NCBI RefSeq assembly: GCF_001507435.1
Contig: NZ_LMWH01000116.1
Coordinates: 248,001 to 312,000, forward strand
Length of the DNA stretch: 64,000 bases
Origin: Streptomyces sp. NRRL F-5122
Lineage (GTDB): Bacteria > Actinomycetota > Actinomycetes > Streptomycetales > Streptomycetaceae
Direction of reading: 5' to 3'
In this document: piece by piece, positions 8,100 to 16,273 of the stretch
Position numbering within the stretch: the first letter of the stretch is position 1
Layout: each line of letters starts with the position of its first letter
Translations under genes and position numbers: made by a program
Notes under the pieces: model-generated
What the model saw: only the letters and a program-made list of their open reading frames with translations
The model's database searches: none
What the model was told of the DNA's origin: nothing

Positions 8100-9083
8100 A
8101 TGGAAGAGCGAGAATTCGGCAGGTCGGGGCAGCACGCGTCGGTCATCGGCCTCGGTACATGGCAGTTGGGCGCGGACTGGGGGGACGTCGACGACAAGGA
8201 CGCCCATGAGGTGCTGGAGGCGGCGGCCGAGTCCGGCGTGACCTTCTTCGACACCGCGGACGTGTACGGCGACGGGCGCAGCGAGCAGACCATCGCCGCC
8301 TTCCTGCTGGGCAGGCCCGATCTGCATGTGCTGGTGGCGACCAAGATGGGCCGCCGCCTGGACCAGATCCCCGAGAACTACGTCCTGGACAACTTCCGCG
8401 CCTGGAACGACCGCTCCCGGCGCAACCTCGGCGTCGACCGCATCGACCTGGTGCAGCTCCACTGCCCGCCGACCTCCGTGTACTCGTCCGACGAGGTCTA
8501 CGACGCACTCGACACCCTGGTCGAGGAGGGCCGCATCGCCGCGTACGGCGTGAGTGTGGAGACCTGTGACGAGGCGCTCACCGCGATCGCCCGGCCGAAC
8601 GTGGCGAGCGTGCAGATCATCCTCAACCCGTTCCGGATGAAGCCGCTGCGAGAGGTCCTCCCGGCCGCTCAGCGGGCCGGCGTGGGCATCATCGCCAGGG
8701 TGCCGCTCGCCTCCGGCCTGCTGTCCGGCAAGTACACCAAGGACACGGTCTTCGCCGCGAACGACCACCGTTCCTACAACCGGCACGGCGAGGCCTTCGA
8801 CCAGGGCGAGACGTTCTCCGGCGTCGACTTCGCCACCGGTGTGGAGGCGGCGGCGGAATTCGCCGCGCTCGCCCCGGAGGGCTTCACCCCGGCCCAGCTG
8901 GCGCTGGCCTGGGTCGTCCAGCAGCCCGGCGTGACCACGGTGATCCCGGGCGCACGCTCGGCGGACCAGGCCCATGCCAACGCGGCCGTCGCCAAGCTTC
9001 CCGCACTCTCGCAGGACACCCTGGACGCGATCCGGGACCTCTACGACCGGCGGATCAAGGAGCAGGTCGAGAGCCGCTGGTAG
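8100..9083 (+). CDS. Aldo/keto reductase
   Basis: NADPH-dependent aldo/keto reductase of 327 residues (TIM barrel). The catalytic tetrad is visible as Asp51 and Tyr56 (FDTADVYGDGRSE), Lys82 (VATKMG) and His121 (LVQLHCPP). The NADPH-binding C-terminal motif is VIPGARSADQAHANA. It is closest in layout to the YhdN/general-stress-type AKRs. Substrate unknown. The 144-bp gap to the divergent ATP-grasp-like gene presumably holds both promoters. Confidence 0.92.
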   Translation: MEEREFGRSGQHASVIGLGTWQLGADWGDVDDKDAHEVLEAAAESGVTFFDTADVYGDGRSEQTIAAFLLGRPDLHVLVATKMGRRLDQIPENYVLDNFRAWNDRSRRNLGVDRIDLVQLHCPPTSVYSSDEVYDALDTLVEEGRIAAYGVSVETCDEALTAIARPNVASVQIILNPFRMKPLREVLPAAQRAGVGIIARVPLASGLLSGKYTKDTVFAANDHRSYNRHGEAFDQGETFSGVDFATGVEAAAEFAALAPEGFTPAQLALAWVVQQPGVTTVIPGARSADQAHANAAVAKLPALSQDTLDAIRDLYDRRIKEQVESRW

Positions 9084-9095
9084 GCGTGTACGGGA

Positions 9096-9125
9096 GACCG
9101 GCCGGCGGCGCGTCCCCGGCCGGTC
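9096..9125. terminator. Hairpin terminator, convergent genes
   Basis: A 10-bp perfect inverted repeat (GACCGGCCGG / CCGGCCGGTC) with a 10-nt loop lies between the aldo/keto reductase stop (9083) and the convergent hypothetical gene (9142). Confidence 0.6.
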
Positions 9126-9141
9126 GGCCCTCGGCCGGCCG

Positions 9142-9540
9142 TCATCGGCCGTCCGCGGGAAGCGACGGAGCGCGGGTGTTCCACATGGCGTCGTATCGTC
9201 CGACGACGACCCGGAGCTCGCGCGCGCTACGGGGTGTCATGGCGTGCAGCACGATCTCCAGGAGAGCGCGGGCTTCCAGGGGATCCTCGCAGCAGTACCA
9301 GTGCACATCGCCCGACTCGTGGTCGAGCCACAGCCGGCGCACCGGGAGCTTGACGTAGGCCCTCCACGTGCGAACGGCCCTGGTGACGTCTCCTGGTTGC
9401 AGATGGTTCCAGGTGCGCTCGAGGCGGGCGACCTCGGACAGCGCACGCTGTGACAGACCGTCTACGACCGCCTTTGTGTCGCCGTTCCGGGGCCGCCGGG
9501 GAAGGGCGGCTCGGATGTGTCCCGGCCGTCTACGCGGCAT
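9142..9540 (-). CDS. Hypothetical protein, 132 aa
   Basis: Unrecognised. The N-terminus is Arg/Pro-rich and basic. The body includes VRTWRAYVKLPVRRLWLDHESGDVHWYCCEDPLEARALLEIVLHAMTPRSARELRVVVGRYDAMW, with a Cys pair and a regular amphipathic C-terminal helix. Codon use is GC-biased like its neighbours, which supports real coding. AAAGG lies upstream of the ATG. It may belong with the small gene at 9818 and the nearby RiPP locus, but nothing in the sequence proves that. Confidence 0.55.
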   Translation of the reverse strand: MPRRRPGHIRAALPRRPRNGDTKAVVDGLSQRALSEVARLERTWNHLQPGDVTRAVRTWRAYVKLPVRRLWLDHESGDVHWYCCEDPLEARALLEIVLHAMTPRSARELRVVVGRYDAMWNTRAPSLPADGR

Positions 9541-9817
9541 GGGCCTTTCGAGTTGTCGTCATGCCGCACATGGTGCCACGAGCCGGTTGGGCGCCTCGAA
9601 CGAATTCCCTTGCCGGGCCGGACGAGTGCGGTTCCCCTAGGAACTGTGCCCGCTGTCGCCAGGAGCGCTCACATCATGGCGACGACCGGTGAGCAATGTG
9701 CCCCGGAGCAGCCACCGTTACCGCGCAGGGGACAGTGGCGGTGCCCCGTGTGAGCGTGACCGCTGATGCGGCACCGACGCCACGCCGGGGCGCACATCCA
9801 CACCCCGGCCGCGTCCG

Positions 9818-10105
9818 TCATGCCGTCAGGAAGGAGGCCGCCGTGCGGTATGTCCCGCGTGCGGCGGCCCTCACCCGGTAGGTCGTCTTGGCCCGGTCGA
9901 CCACCGGGTCGCCGAGCACGATCCGTCCCGCCGCGTGCAGCGCGTCGCACTCCTCCGTGGGCAGCGCCACCGGACGCCCGTCGGACTGCCAGCGGCCCCA
10001 GCGGCGCCGCCCGTTGGCGTGCACCGTGAGGAAGACCGGCTCGCGCTGGTTAGTGATCAGGCGCAGCACGTCGGCGGCACGGGCACTGAGCCGAGGGCGC
10101 GTCAT
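9818..10105 (-). CDS. Small hypothetical protein, 95 aa
   Basis: No family recognised. The basic N-terminus has a possible winged-helix flavour (ARAADVLRLITNQREPVFLTVHANGRRRWGRWQSDG), followed by LPTEECDALHAAGRIVLGD. AAAGG lies upstream of the ATG. It diverges from the graspetide precursor across a 253-bp gap, so shared regulation is possible. The preceding 277-bp gap (9541-9817) contains only a doubtful 25-codon frame on the plus strand. Confidence 0.5.
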   Translation of the reverse strand: MTRPRLSARAADVLRLITNQREPVFLTVHANGRRRWGRWQSDGRPVALPTEECDALHAAGRIVLGDPVVDRAKTTYRVRAAARGTYRTAASFLTA

Positions 10106-10358
10106 GGGCGGTCAGCCTTTCGGGGCACGGGCGGCGGCGTCCGGCCGGGGAGGGGCGGATGATCTTCGGTTCGCATTGTTGCCGAGGGCACTGACATCAG
10201 CGTGTGTCCGGCTTTTAGGGACGTCACTCGGCGCCGTGCGGTTGTCTCCGGGCAATGTGGCGACCTTCACCCTGATGTGGCGGAAAGTAGTGAATTCCTT
10301 ACGCCAGGAAGACGTAAAGGTCTGGGAACAGGCATGCCGAAAAACGCGGAGGTTTCCC
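10106..10358 (+). promoter_or_regulatory. Promoter/leader region of the graspetide operon
   Basis: This 253-bp gap between divergent genes is the only place for the precursor promoter. It contains a short inverted repeat TTACG (10299-10303) / CGTAA (10313-10317) within a relatively AT-rich stretch (GTAGTGAATTCCTTACG), about 40-60 nt before the precursor GTG, a plausible operator. No convincing -35/-10 pair can be named. Confidence 0.4.
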
Positions 10359-10550
10359 GTGCGACCGTTCACCCTCAACTACGCCCGGCCCAGGGTGCTT
10401 CCCGCTGTGGTGACGCCGTACCGCTACGACTCCTCGATGCAGTTGAACGTGCTGCCCGACGGCCGTCCCGCGGTGAGCGACCGCGAGCTGCTGCTGGCGG
10501 CCGGCACGACGACGTCCACCGCCGGTTCACAGACCCATTTCGACGACTGA
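10359..10550 (+). CDS. Graspetide (ATP-grasp RiPP) precursor peptide, 63 aa
   Basis: Substrate peptide for the ATP-grasp maturase encoded 13 bp downstream. The GTG at 10359 follows a strong GGAGG ribosome binding site. The leader (about residues 2-49) opens RPFTLNYARPR and has the internal PYRYDSSMQLNVLPDGRPA block typical of Streptomyces putative ATP-grasp target peptides (Strep_pep / GRASP_targ family). The C-terminal core (residues 50-63) reads TTTSTAGSQTHFDD: several Thr/Ser hydroxyls followed by two Asp carboxylates, the pattern expected for omega-ester (possibly amide) cross-links. Only two acidic residues in the core suggest at most two macrocyclic bonds; ring topology cannot be read from sequence. 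No protease or transporter gene is adjacent. Confidence 0.88.
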   Translation: MRPFTLNYARPRVLPAVVTPYRYDSSMQLNVLPDGRPAVSDRELLLAAGTTTSTAGSQTHFDD

Positions 10551-10563
10551 CGGCGGTACCCGG

Positions 10564-11520
10564 ATGACGGTACTCATCCTCACATCGGAGCAGGACGTGA
10601 CCGCCGACATGGTGGTGGCGGAGCTGCACCTGCGCAGCGTGCCCGTGATGCGCCTCGATCCCGCGGACGTCCCCGGCAAGGCGGTACTGTCCGCCGACTA
10701 CGCCCATGGCGACTTCGACGGCCATCTGTCGGTCAACGGACACGTCCTGAGCATGGGGGGCCTGCGTTCGGTATGGGTGCGCCGGCCGGGCGAGCCGGCT
10801 GCGCATGCGAGCGATTCGTCGTCATGGCTGACCGCCGAAACGCGGCAGGCCCTTTACGGCATGTTGTACTCCGCCCCGACACGGTGGATGAACCACCCTC
10901 GCAACGCCGACCAGGCCCGCTACAAGCCGTGGCAGTTGCGGATCGCCCACCTCAGCGGCTTCGCCGTGCCGCCGACGGTCATCACCACCGCCCCGCGGGT
11001 GGCCCAGCAGTTCGCCGAGGAGTACCGGGACGTGGTCGTGAAGTCGGCCTCGGGACCGCCGCCCGGCGACCCCGCGTCGGCGCTGCCGACCACGCTCATC
11101 GGACCCGGCGCCGATTTCTCCACCGTCGCGGCCGGACCCGCGCTGCTCCAGCGCTACGTCCCCAAGAGTGCCGACATCCGGCTGACCTGTGTCGGGCCCA
11201 GGCTGTTCGGCGCCCGCAAGAGGTCGGCACCCGGACAGGTCGACGGACGGTACGGCGACACGGGGTACGCATGGGGGACCACGGCGGTGCCCGACCGCAT
11301 CGCGAAGTCCGTGCAGGAGTACCTGGCGCTGTCCGGACTCGCCTATGCCGCCTTCGACTTCGCGGAGGACGAGGACGGACTGTGGTGGTTCCTCGAGTGC
11401 AACCAGGCAGGGCAGTTCGGCTTCGTCGAACTGGAGACGGGCCAGCCGATCGCGGAGGCGGTCGCACTGTGGCTCGCCGGGCGTACGGGGGAGCGTCGCG
11501 TCCCGGAGAGCCGTGGATGA
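10564..11520 (+). CDS. ATP-grasp ribosomal peptide maturase (graspetide synthetase)
   Basis: ATP-dependent macrocyclase of 318 residues that is expected to activate Asp side chains of the upstream precursor as acyl-phosphates and join them to Thr/Ser hydroxyls. Features typical of the SAV_5884/TgmB-type maturases are the N-terminal VLILTSEQDVTADMVVAELHLRSVPVMRLDPADVP, the central SVWVRRPG segment, the hinge WMNHPRNADQARYKPWQLRIA, and ATP-grasp elements VVVKSASG, ALLQRYVPKSADIRLTCVG and the Mg-binding FLECNQAGQFGFVE. Its start lies 13 bp after the precursor stop, so the two genes form an operon. No methyltransferase follows, unlike some related clusters. Confidence 0.9.
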   Translation: MTVLILTSEQDVTADMVVAELHLRSVPVMRLDPADVPGKAVLSADYAHGDFDGHLSVNGHVLSMGGLRSVWVRRPGEPAAHASDSSSWLTAETRQALYGMLYSAPTRWMNHPRNADQARYKPWQLRIAHLSGFAVPPTVITTAPRVAQQFAEEYRDVVVKSASGPPPGDPASALPTTLIGPGADFSTVAAGPALLQRYVPKSADIRLTCVGPRLFGARKRSAPGQVDGRYGDTGYAWGTTAVPDRIAKSVQEYLALSGLAYAAFDFAEDEDGLWWFLECNQAGQFGFVELETGQPIAEAVALWLAGRTGERRVPESRG

Positions 11521-11578
11521 ACCGCCGGTCCGGCCTCATCGGTGATCGGCGCCCCGGCCCCCCATGACTTCTGTGGTC

Positions 11579-11602
11579 CGGTCCGCACGGGGGCGCGGAC
11601 CG
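11579..11602. terminator. Hairpin terminator, convergent genes
   Basis: The inverted repeat CGGTCCGC / GCGGACCG with an 8-nt loop lies between the maturase stop (11520) and the convergent kinase-like gene stop (11639). Confidence 0.55.
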
Positions 11603-11638
11603 TGCCGCAGAACCGCGGGATGCTCGGACGGCGTGGCG

Positions 11639-13219
11639 TCACAACCCCGTCGGACGGAAGGTCCGCAGGAAGACCTTCAGCGCCTGCTGGTCGACCGCGC
11701 TCCGGGCGTCGGCGGCGGGGGTGGTCCAGCGCAGGGAGAAGCCGCGGCCGTCGCCGACGAGGAAGCCGCGGCCGAAGGTGTGCACGCGGACCCCGCTCAC
11801 CGTGGACAGCCACTCCATGTCCGCGCCCCTGTAGCCCCGGTAGGTGACGGGCCTGATGTCGCCCAGGCGTGCGTAGTCGGCGTATGTGCCCTTCAGTGAC
11901 GGCTCCAGGCTCTGCCAGACGGCCACCGGGTCCGGGGCGAGACGCACGCCGGAGGTGACCGTCAGCGTGCGCGGATCCCCGCTCGCGCCGAACGTCACCC
12001 TGTAGGTGTCTTCGGCGGCGCTCTCCGTACGGATGCGTTCCCACCCCTGCGGCAGGTCGACGGAGAAGCCCTCCGGTGCCACGTGGCGGCCGAAGCCCGC
12101 GTTCGGGTCCCTGGTGGCGCCGGAGGACGGGGGAGGCGTCTGCCGATCGGTGCCGCCGCCCGTCGGATCGGCAGGCGTCGCGGGCGCTCCGGAACGTGAA
12201 GGACCGGTACCGGCCGCCGATGTGCCGCCCTCCGGTCGGCCCACCGCGACGAGGAGGGCCACGGAGGCCGCGACCACAAGACCGGCACCCACCAGCACCG
12301 AGCGGCGCACCGACAGGCCGCGCCCTGCCCGCCCCGCTCGCCGGACGAACGGCCACGCGTTTCGAAGACGCGGCAGCGGCGTCTCGTGCGTGGGCTCGTC
12401 CGGTTCCTCGTTCAGGACGCGCGTCAGCGAGGCGCGCACCGCCGGTTCCGGCACCCGTTCCAGGGCGTCGCGGCGCAGCAGACCGGTGACGGCAGGAGCG
12501 AGCGGACCGGCGTTCACCGGGTGGCGGAACGGCAGCCGGTCGACCGCGCGCAGCGTCGACTCGACCGGCCCCCGGTCCTTGACCGGCGCACGACCCTCCA
12601 CCATCGCGTACAACAGCGCTCCCAGGGCCCACTGGTCCGCCGCCGGTCCCGCGCTCGACCCACGGGCCTGCTCGGGGGAGGCGTACGCGGGGGCGGTGAC
12701 CCGCTGGGTGACGGACGCGCCGATCAGCCCGAAGCCCGTCACCACGACGGTGCCGCCCTGCCGCACGAACACCTGGCCCGGGCTCAGGTCTCCATGGGTC
12801 GCCCCGCGGCGGTGGGCGGCCTCCAGCACATCGAGGATGCCGAGGCCGATCCTGGCGGCCCACACATGGTCGAGGGGGCCGCGGGCCAGGATCACCCCGA
12901 GAGGTGTGCCGTCGATCCGCTCGGTCACGGTCCACAGGTCGCCGTGGTCCTCGACGACGTCGAGGACCACGGCGACCCGGCCGGGACACAGCAGTTCCAT
13001 GGCCCCCGACTCGTGCAGGATCCGGGCGACGGTGCGCCGCACGGTGTCCTCGGACCGAACGGGTGCCAGGCGCGACCCCGTGAGCGACACCGGCCGTCCG
13101 GACTCCACGTCCTCACCGACCCAGACGGACCGTCCCTCCTCCTCGTGGACGGCCTCGAGCACCCGGTACCGCCCGGCGATCAACTCTCGTGTGTGGAGCT
13201 GCCCGTGGTCCATCGTCAT
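11639..13219 (-). CDS. Membrane-anchored Ser/Thr protein kinase-like protein, probable pseudokinase
   Basis: Protein of 526 residues with an N-terminal eukaryotic-type kinase fold (about 15-275), a single membrane helix (about 307-327), a Pro/Thr/Gly-rich linker and an extracytoplasmic domain (about 375-526, FSVDLPQGWERI...FLRTF). Key catalytic residues are altered: the glycine-rich loop is poor, the VAIK lysine region reads RPVSLTGSR without Lys, HRDLKPxN has become HGDLSPGQ (Asp144 kept, Asn replaced by Gln149), and DFG has become GFG at 162-164. YASPEQ resembles the APE motif. It may bind a ligand or scaffold rather than phosphorylate. Outside, it could sense an envelope signal. It is transcribed alone. 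Confidence 0.85.
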   Translation of the reverse strand: MTMDHGQLHTRELIAGRYRVLEAVHEEEGRSVWVGEDVESGRPVSLTGSRLAPVRSEDTVRRTVARILHESGAMELLCPGRVAVVLDVVEDHGDLWTVTERIDGTPLGVILARGPLDHVWAARIGLGILDVLEAAHRRGATHGDLSPGQVFVRQGGTVVVTGFGLIGASVTQRVTAPAYASPEQARGSSAGPAADQWALGALLYAMVEGRAPVKDRGPVESTLRAVDRLPFRHPVNAGPLAPAVTGLLRRDALERVPEPAVRASLTRVLNEEPDEPTHETPLPRLRNAWPFVRRAGRAGRGLSVRRSVLVGAGLVVAASVALLVAVGRPEGGTSAAGTGPSRSGAPATPADPTGGGTDRQTPPPSSGATRDPNAGFGRHVAPEGFSVDLPQGWERIRTESAAEDTYRVTFGASGDPRTLTVTSGVRLAPDPVAVWQSLEPSLKGTYADYARLGDIRPVTYRGYRGADMEWLSTVSGVRVHTFGRGFLVGDGRGFSLRWTTPAADARSAVDQQALKVFLRTFRPTGL

Positions 13220-13374
13220 CCTTCGCTGCGCACCGGACTCTCCGTTTCCCGGTTGTACGGCGGACGTGACGGTGGGTGTTCAAAGAAAGGCGATTTCCAT
13301 GGCGGGATTTCCCCGGCCGCGCTGACGTCCGCTTGTACGTGCGAAAACGCGGCGCTTGACTACCCGTCAGTAGG

Positions 13375-14607
13375 TTACCTGCGGTTACTTTCGCCACCCG
13401 CGCCGATGTACGACTCGGCGAACGCGGCCGCCGCGACAGGGGAGTCGAACAGCCGCCGCAGCCTGGCACCGGCGTTGCCGGCCCGGAAGGGGTCCTGCGA
13501 GGACGGCCCGTGCAGCAGCTCCGCGAACCACTCGGAGAACTCCTGGTACTCCCACACCCGGCGCAGACAGGCGGCGGAGTAGCCGCGCAGCCCGCCGGTG
13601 TCGCCCTCGTGGAAGTACGCGACGAGGGCGTCGGCGAGCGTCAGCGCGTCGTACAGGGCCAGGTTCATGCCCTTCGCGGCGATCGGTGCCACCAGATGGG
13701 CGGCGTCTCCCGCAAGGAACAGCCTTCCGTACGTCATGGGCTGCACCACGTAGTTGTGCATGTCCAGCACACGTTTCTCGATCAACCGCCCCTCGGTCAG
13801 CGGTGCGGCACCCGCCACGGACAGCCGCGTGCGCAGTTCGGACCAGACCCGCTCGTGCGACCAGTTCGCGGCGTCGTCGCCCGGTGGGCACTCGAGGTAG
13901 TAGCGCGTGACCTGCGGGCCGCGGGCCATGTGCGCGGCGAAACCGCGGGGATGGACCCCGAAGACCACGCAGTCCGACGACGGCGGGGCCTCCGCGAGCA
14001 GAGCCAGCCAGCCCACGCCGTAGTCGAGCCGCGCCGTGTGCGCGCGATCGGGCGGCAGCGAGGCCCGGGTCACGCCGCGGGCGCCGTCACAGCCGGCGAT
14101 CACATCGCAGGTGATCCGGCGGCGTTCGCCCGAGTCGGGGTCCGTGTACGACACCGAAGGCGTCTCGCCGTCGACGTCGTGCAACTCCACGTCGCGGACG
14201 CCGAACCGGATGTCGCCGCCCTTGGTGTCCGCGTACTCCCGGACCAGGTCGGTGACGAGCAGCGGCTGCGGATAGACGAAGTGGCGGTGGCCGGACACCT
14301 GCGTGTAGCCGAACCTGAGGCGCTCGCCGCCGATGCGGAACTCGCACTCCGTGTGCGTCTGCGCCTGTTCCAGCAGGCGAGCGGCCAGTCCGTGGCGCTC
14401 CAGCGCGCGCACCGCCCATTCCTCGATGAACCCGGCCCGGGGTCGTTGTTCGATGAACTGCCTGCTCTCGGCCTCGAGGACGACACAGTCGACACGGGCG
14501 CTTCGCAGGACGTTGGCGAGAGCCAGCCCGGCGGGCCCCGCGCCGACTATGACGACGGGGACGTGCCGACCGGATGGGGGGAAGGGTGTGGGGGAAGAGT
14601 CGATCAC
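13375..14607 (-). CDS. pobA: 4-hydroxybenzoate 3-monooxygenase (flavoprotein)
   Basis: FAD/NADPH-dependent hydroxylase converting 4-hydroxybenzoate to protocatechuate, or acting on a close analogue. It shows the N-terminal GAGPAGLALANVL dinucleotide-binding fold, RPRAGFIEEWAVRALERHGL, the DG motif ITCDVIAGCDGARGVTRASLP, and the GD motif RLFLAGDAAHLVAPIAAKGMNLALYDA. Length is 410 residues from the GTG at 14607; the frame is open to 14781, but the extra part has no similarity and overlaps the divergent gene's leader. No strong ribosome binding site precedes this GTG and a CATAAT lies close upstream, so a leaderless transcript is possible. No protocatechuate-degradation genes are in the window. 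Confidence 0.85.
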   Translation of the reverse strand: MIDSSPTPFPPSGRHVPVVIVGAGPAGLALANVLRSARVDCVVLEAESRQFIEQRPRAGFIEEWAVRALERHGLAARLLEQAQTHTECEFRIGGERLRFGYTQVSGHRHFVYPQPLLVTDLVREYADTKGGDIRFGVRDVELHDVDGETPSVSYTDPDSGERRRITCDVIAGCDGARGVTRASLPPDRAHTARLDYGVGWLALLAEAPPSSDCVVFGVHPRGFAAHMARGPQVTRYYLECPPGDDAANWSHERVWSELRTRLSVAGAAPLTEGRLIEKRVLDMHNYVVQPMTYGRLFLAGDAAHLVAPIAAKGMNLALYDALTLADALVAYFHEGDTGGLRGYSAACLRRVWEYQEFSEWFAELLHGPSSQDPFRAGNAGARLRRLFDSPVAAAAFAESYIGAGGESNRR

Positions 14608-14779
14608 CCGATCATTATGGCGGTGTACCGTCAACCATCCCGCGCCGCGGCCGAGTTGGGGCAGGCCCCGCGACCCCGATCCGCGCCGTGGACAGGCCCG
14701 GGCCCCCGGCGGAAGGATGGCGCGTACAGCGAACCGCTGTCGCGACCGCCCGACCGCAGCGTTCCAGGAGGCCAGCCGC

Positions 14780-16273
14780 ATGAGGACCCGCCCGTTGCCC
14801 GTCAGTTACCCCGCCGAGCAAGGGGTGGACGCCCGCGGGATCCAGGCCTTCCTCGATGCGGTCGAGACGGCTTCCGACATCGAGCCCCACAGCCTCATGA
14901 TCCTGCGCCACGGCCACCTGGTCGCCTCGGGCTGGTGGGCGCCGTACACCGCCGGACGCCTGCAGTTGCTGTACTCCCTCAGCAAGAGCTTCACCTCGAC
15001 GGCGGCCGGAGTGGCCGTCGCCGAAGGACTGCTCGATCTCGACGCACCCGTCGTCTCGTACTTCCCGGAATTCCAGGCGGACATCACCGACCCGCGCAGC
15101 CGCGCCATGCTGGTCCGGCACATCGCCTCCATGGCCAGCGGGCACCTCGCCGAGACCGACACCGAGGCCTTCGGGCGTGACCGCGCCGAACCCGTCCGCG
15201 GCTTCCTGCTGATCCCCCCGGACCGCGATCCCGGTACCGTCTTCGCGTACAACCAGCCCACGACCTACACGCTGGCCGCACTCGTACAGCGGCTGTCCGG
15301 ACAGTCGTTGACCGAGTACCTGCGCCCGAGGATCCTCGACCCGCTGGGCATCGGCGAGATCTCCTGGATCCAGCATCCGCGAGGCCGGGACCTCGGGTTC
15401 AGCGGACTGCACGCCACCACGGACGCGATCGCCCGGCTGGGGCTGCTGTACCTGCAGGACGGCGTCTGGGAGGGCATGCGACTGCTGCCGTCCTCCTGGG
15501 TGGCGCAGGCGTCCCGGTCGCACATCTCCAACGCCGACGGGACGGCCGAGGGCGCCGCCTCGGACTGGCAGCAGGGGTACGGCTTCCAGTTCTGGATGTC
15601 ACGGCACGGGTACCGGGGCGACGGGGCCTACGGTCAGTTCTGCGTCGTCCTGCCCGAGCACGACACCGTCATCGCGACGACAGCGGCGACCCGGCAGACG
15701 CAGAAACTCCTCGACGCGATGTGGCGTCATCTGCTGCCCGCCCTCGGCCCCGCCCCGCTCGCCGGCCGCGCCAAGGAGGACAAGGCGCTCCAGGAACGCC
15801 TCGACCGGCTGGCACTGCCACCGGTGGTCGCGGACCCCGGGCCGCCGGCCGCCCCCGGCTCCTGGCGCGACGCCCGTTTCACGCCCTTGGGCGGCCATTC
15901 AGCGGACCAGCCGACGTTGACGGAGGTCGAGGTCACCTCGGCGGACGGCGCCTGGACGGTGACGCTCGTGGAAGGCGAGGAGCGTCTCGCCCTGCGCCTT
16001 CCCGACTCGGGATGGGCCGTGGACGAGGGTGCGGTCCCCACGGCGGTGAGCGGTGGCTGGACGGCCCCGGGCACCCTGCGAGTCGACGTCGTCTTCCTGC
16101 AGACGCCGCACCGTCTGACGGTGAACTGCGCACTGGACGACCGCACCTTCACGGCCCGTTGGCACACGACCCCCCTTCGCGGCGGCCCGCTGCGCCGCTG
16201 TCGGGCGCCTCTCATCTCCCGGGAGGGCTCGGCACCGGTCAGCGCAGCCCGAAGCGATCGGCCCACCCCATGA
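14780..16273 (+). CDS. Beta-lactamase family serine hydrolase (class C fold)
   Basis: Protein of 497 residues with a beta-lactamase/DD-peptidase fold in about residues 20-330: the SxxK motif as SLSKSF (active-site Ser), the YxN motif as YNQ in FAYNQPTTYTLA, and a conserved GLHATTDAIARLGLLYLQDG block. The C-terminal 150 residues form an additional beta-rich domain. No signal peptide is visible. Members include esterases, amidases and peptidases acting on unknown substrates, so antibiotic resistance should not be assumed. The ATG at 14780 has AGGAGG 7 nt upstream. Its 3' end overlaps the convergent dehydratase gene by 35 bp. Confidence 0.85.
   Translation: MRTRPLPVSYPAEQGVDARGIQAFLDAVETASDIEPHSLMILRHGHLVASGWWAPYTAGRLQLLYSLSKSFTSTAAGVAVAEGLLDLDAPVVSYFPEFQADITDPRSRAMLVRHIASMASGHLAETDTEAFGRDRAEPVRGFLLIPPDRDPGTVFAYNQPTTYTLAALVQRLSGQSLTEYLRPRILDPLGIGEISWIQHPRGRDLGFSGLHATTDAIARLGLLYLQDGVWEGMRLLPSSWVAQASRSHISNADGTAEGAASDWQQGYGFQFWMSRHGYRGDGAYGQFCVVLPEHDTVIATTAATRQTQKLLDAMWRHLLPALGPAPLAGRAKEDKALQERLDRLALPPVVADPGPPAAPGSWRDARFTPLGGHSADQPTLTEVEVTSADGAWTVTLVEGEERLALRLPDSGWAVDEGAVPTAVSGGWTAPGTLRVDVVFLQTPHRLTVNCALDDRTFTARWHTTPLRGGPLRRCRAPLISREGSAPVSAARSDRPTP

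Noticed and set aside
9672..9752. 25-codon plus-strand frame with a TTA codon
   Set aside because: A single short frame with no clear family, and it lies in a gap that can be explained as non-coding.
14780..16273. Antibiotic-resistance beta-lactamase
   Set aside because: The fold is shared with many esterases and peptidases; no signal peptide or resistance-specific motif is present.
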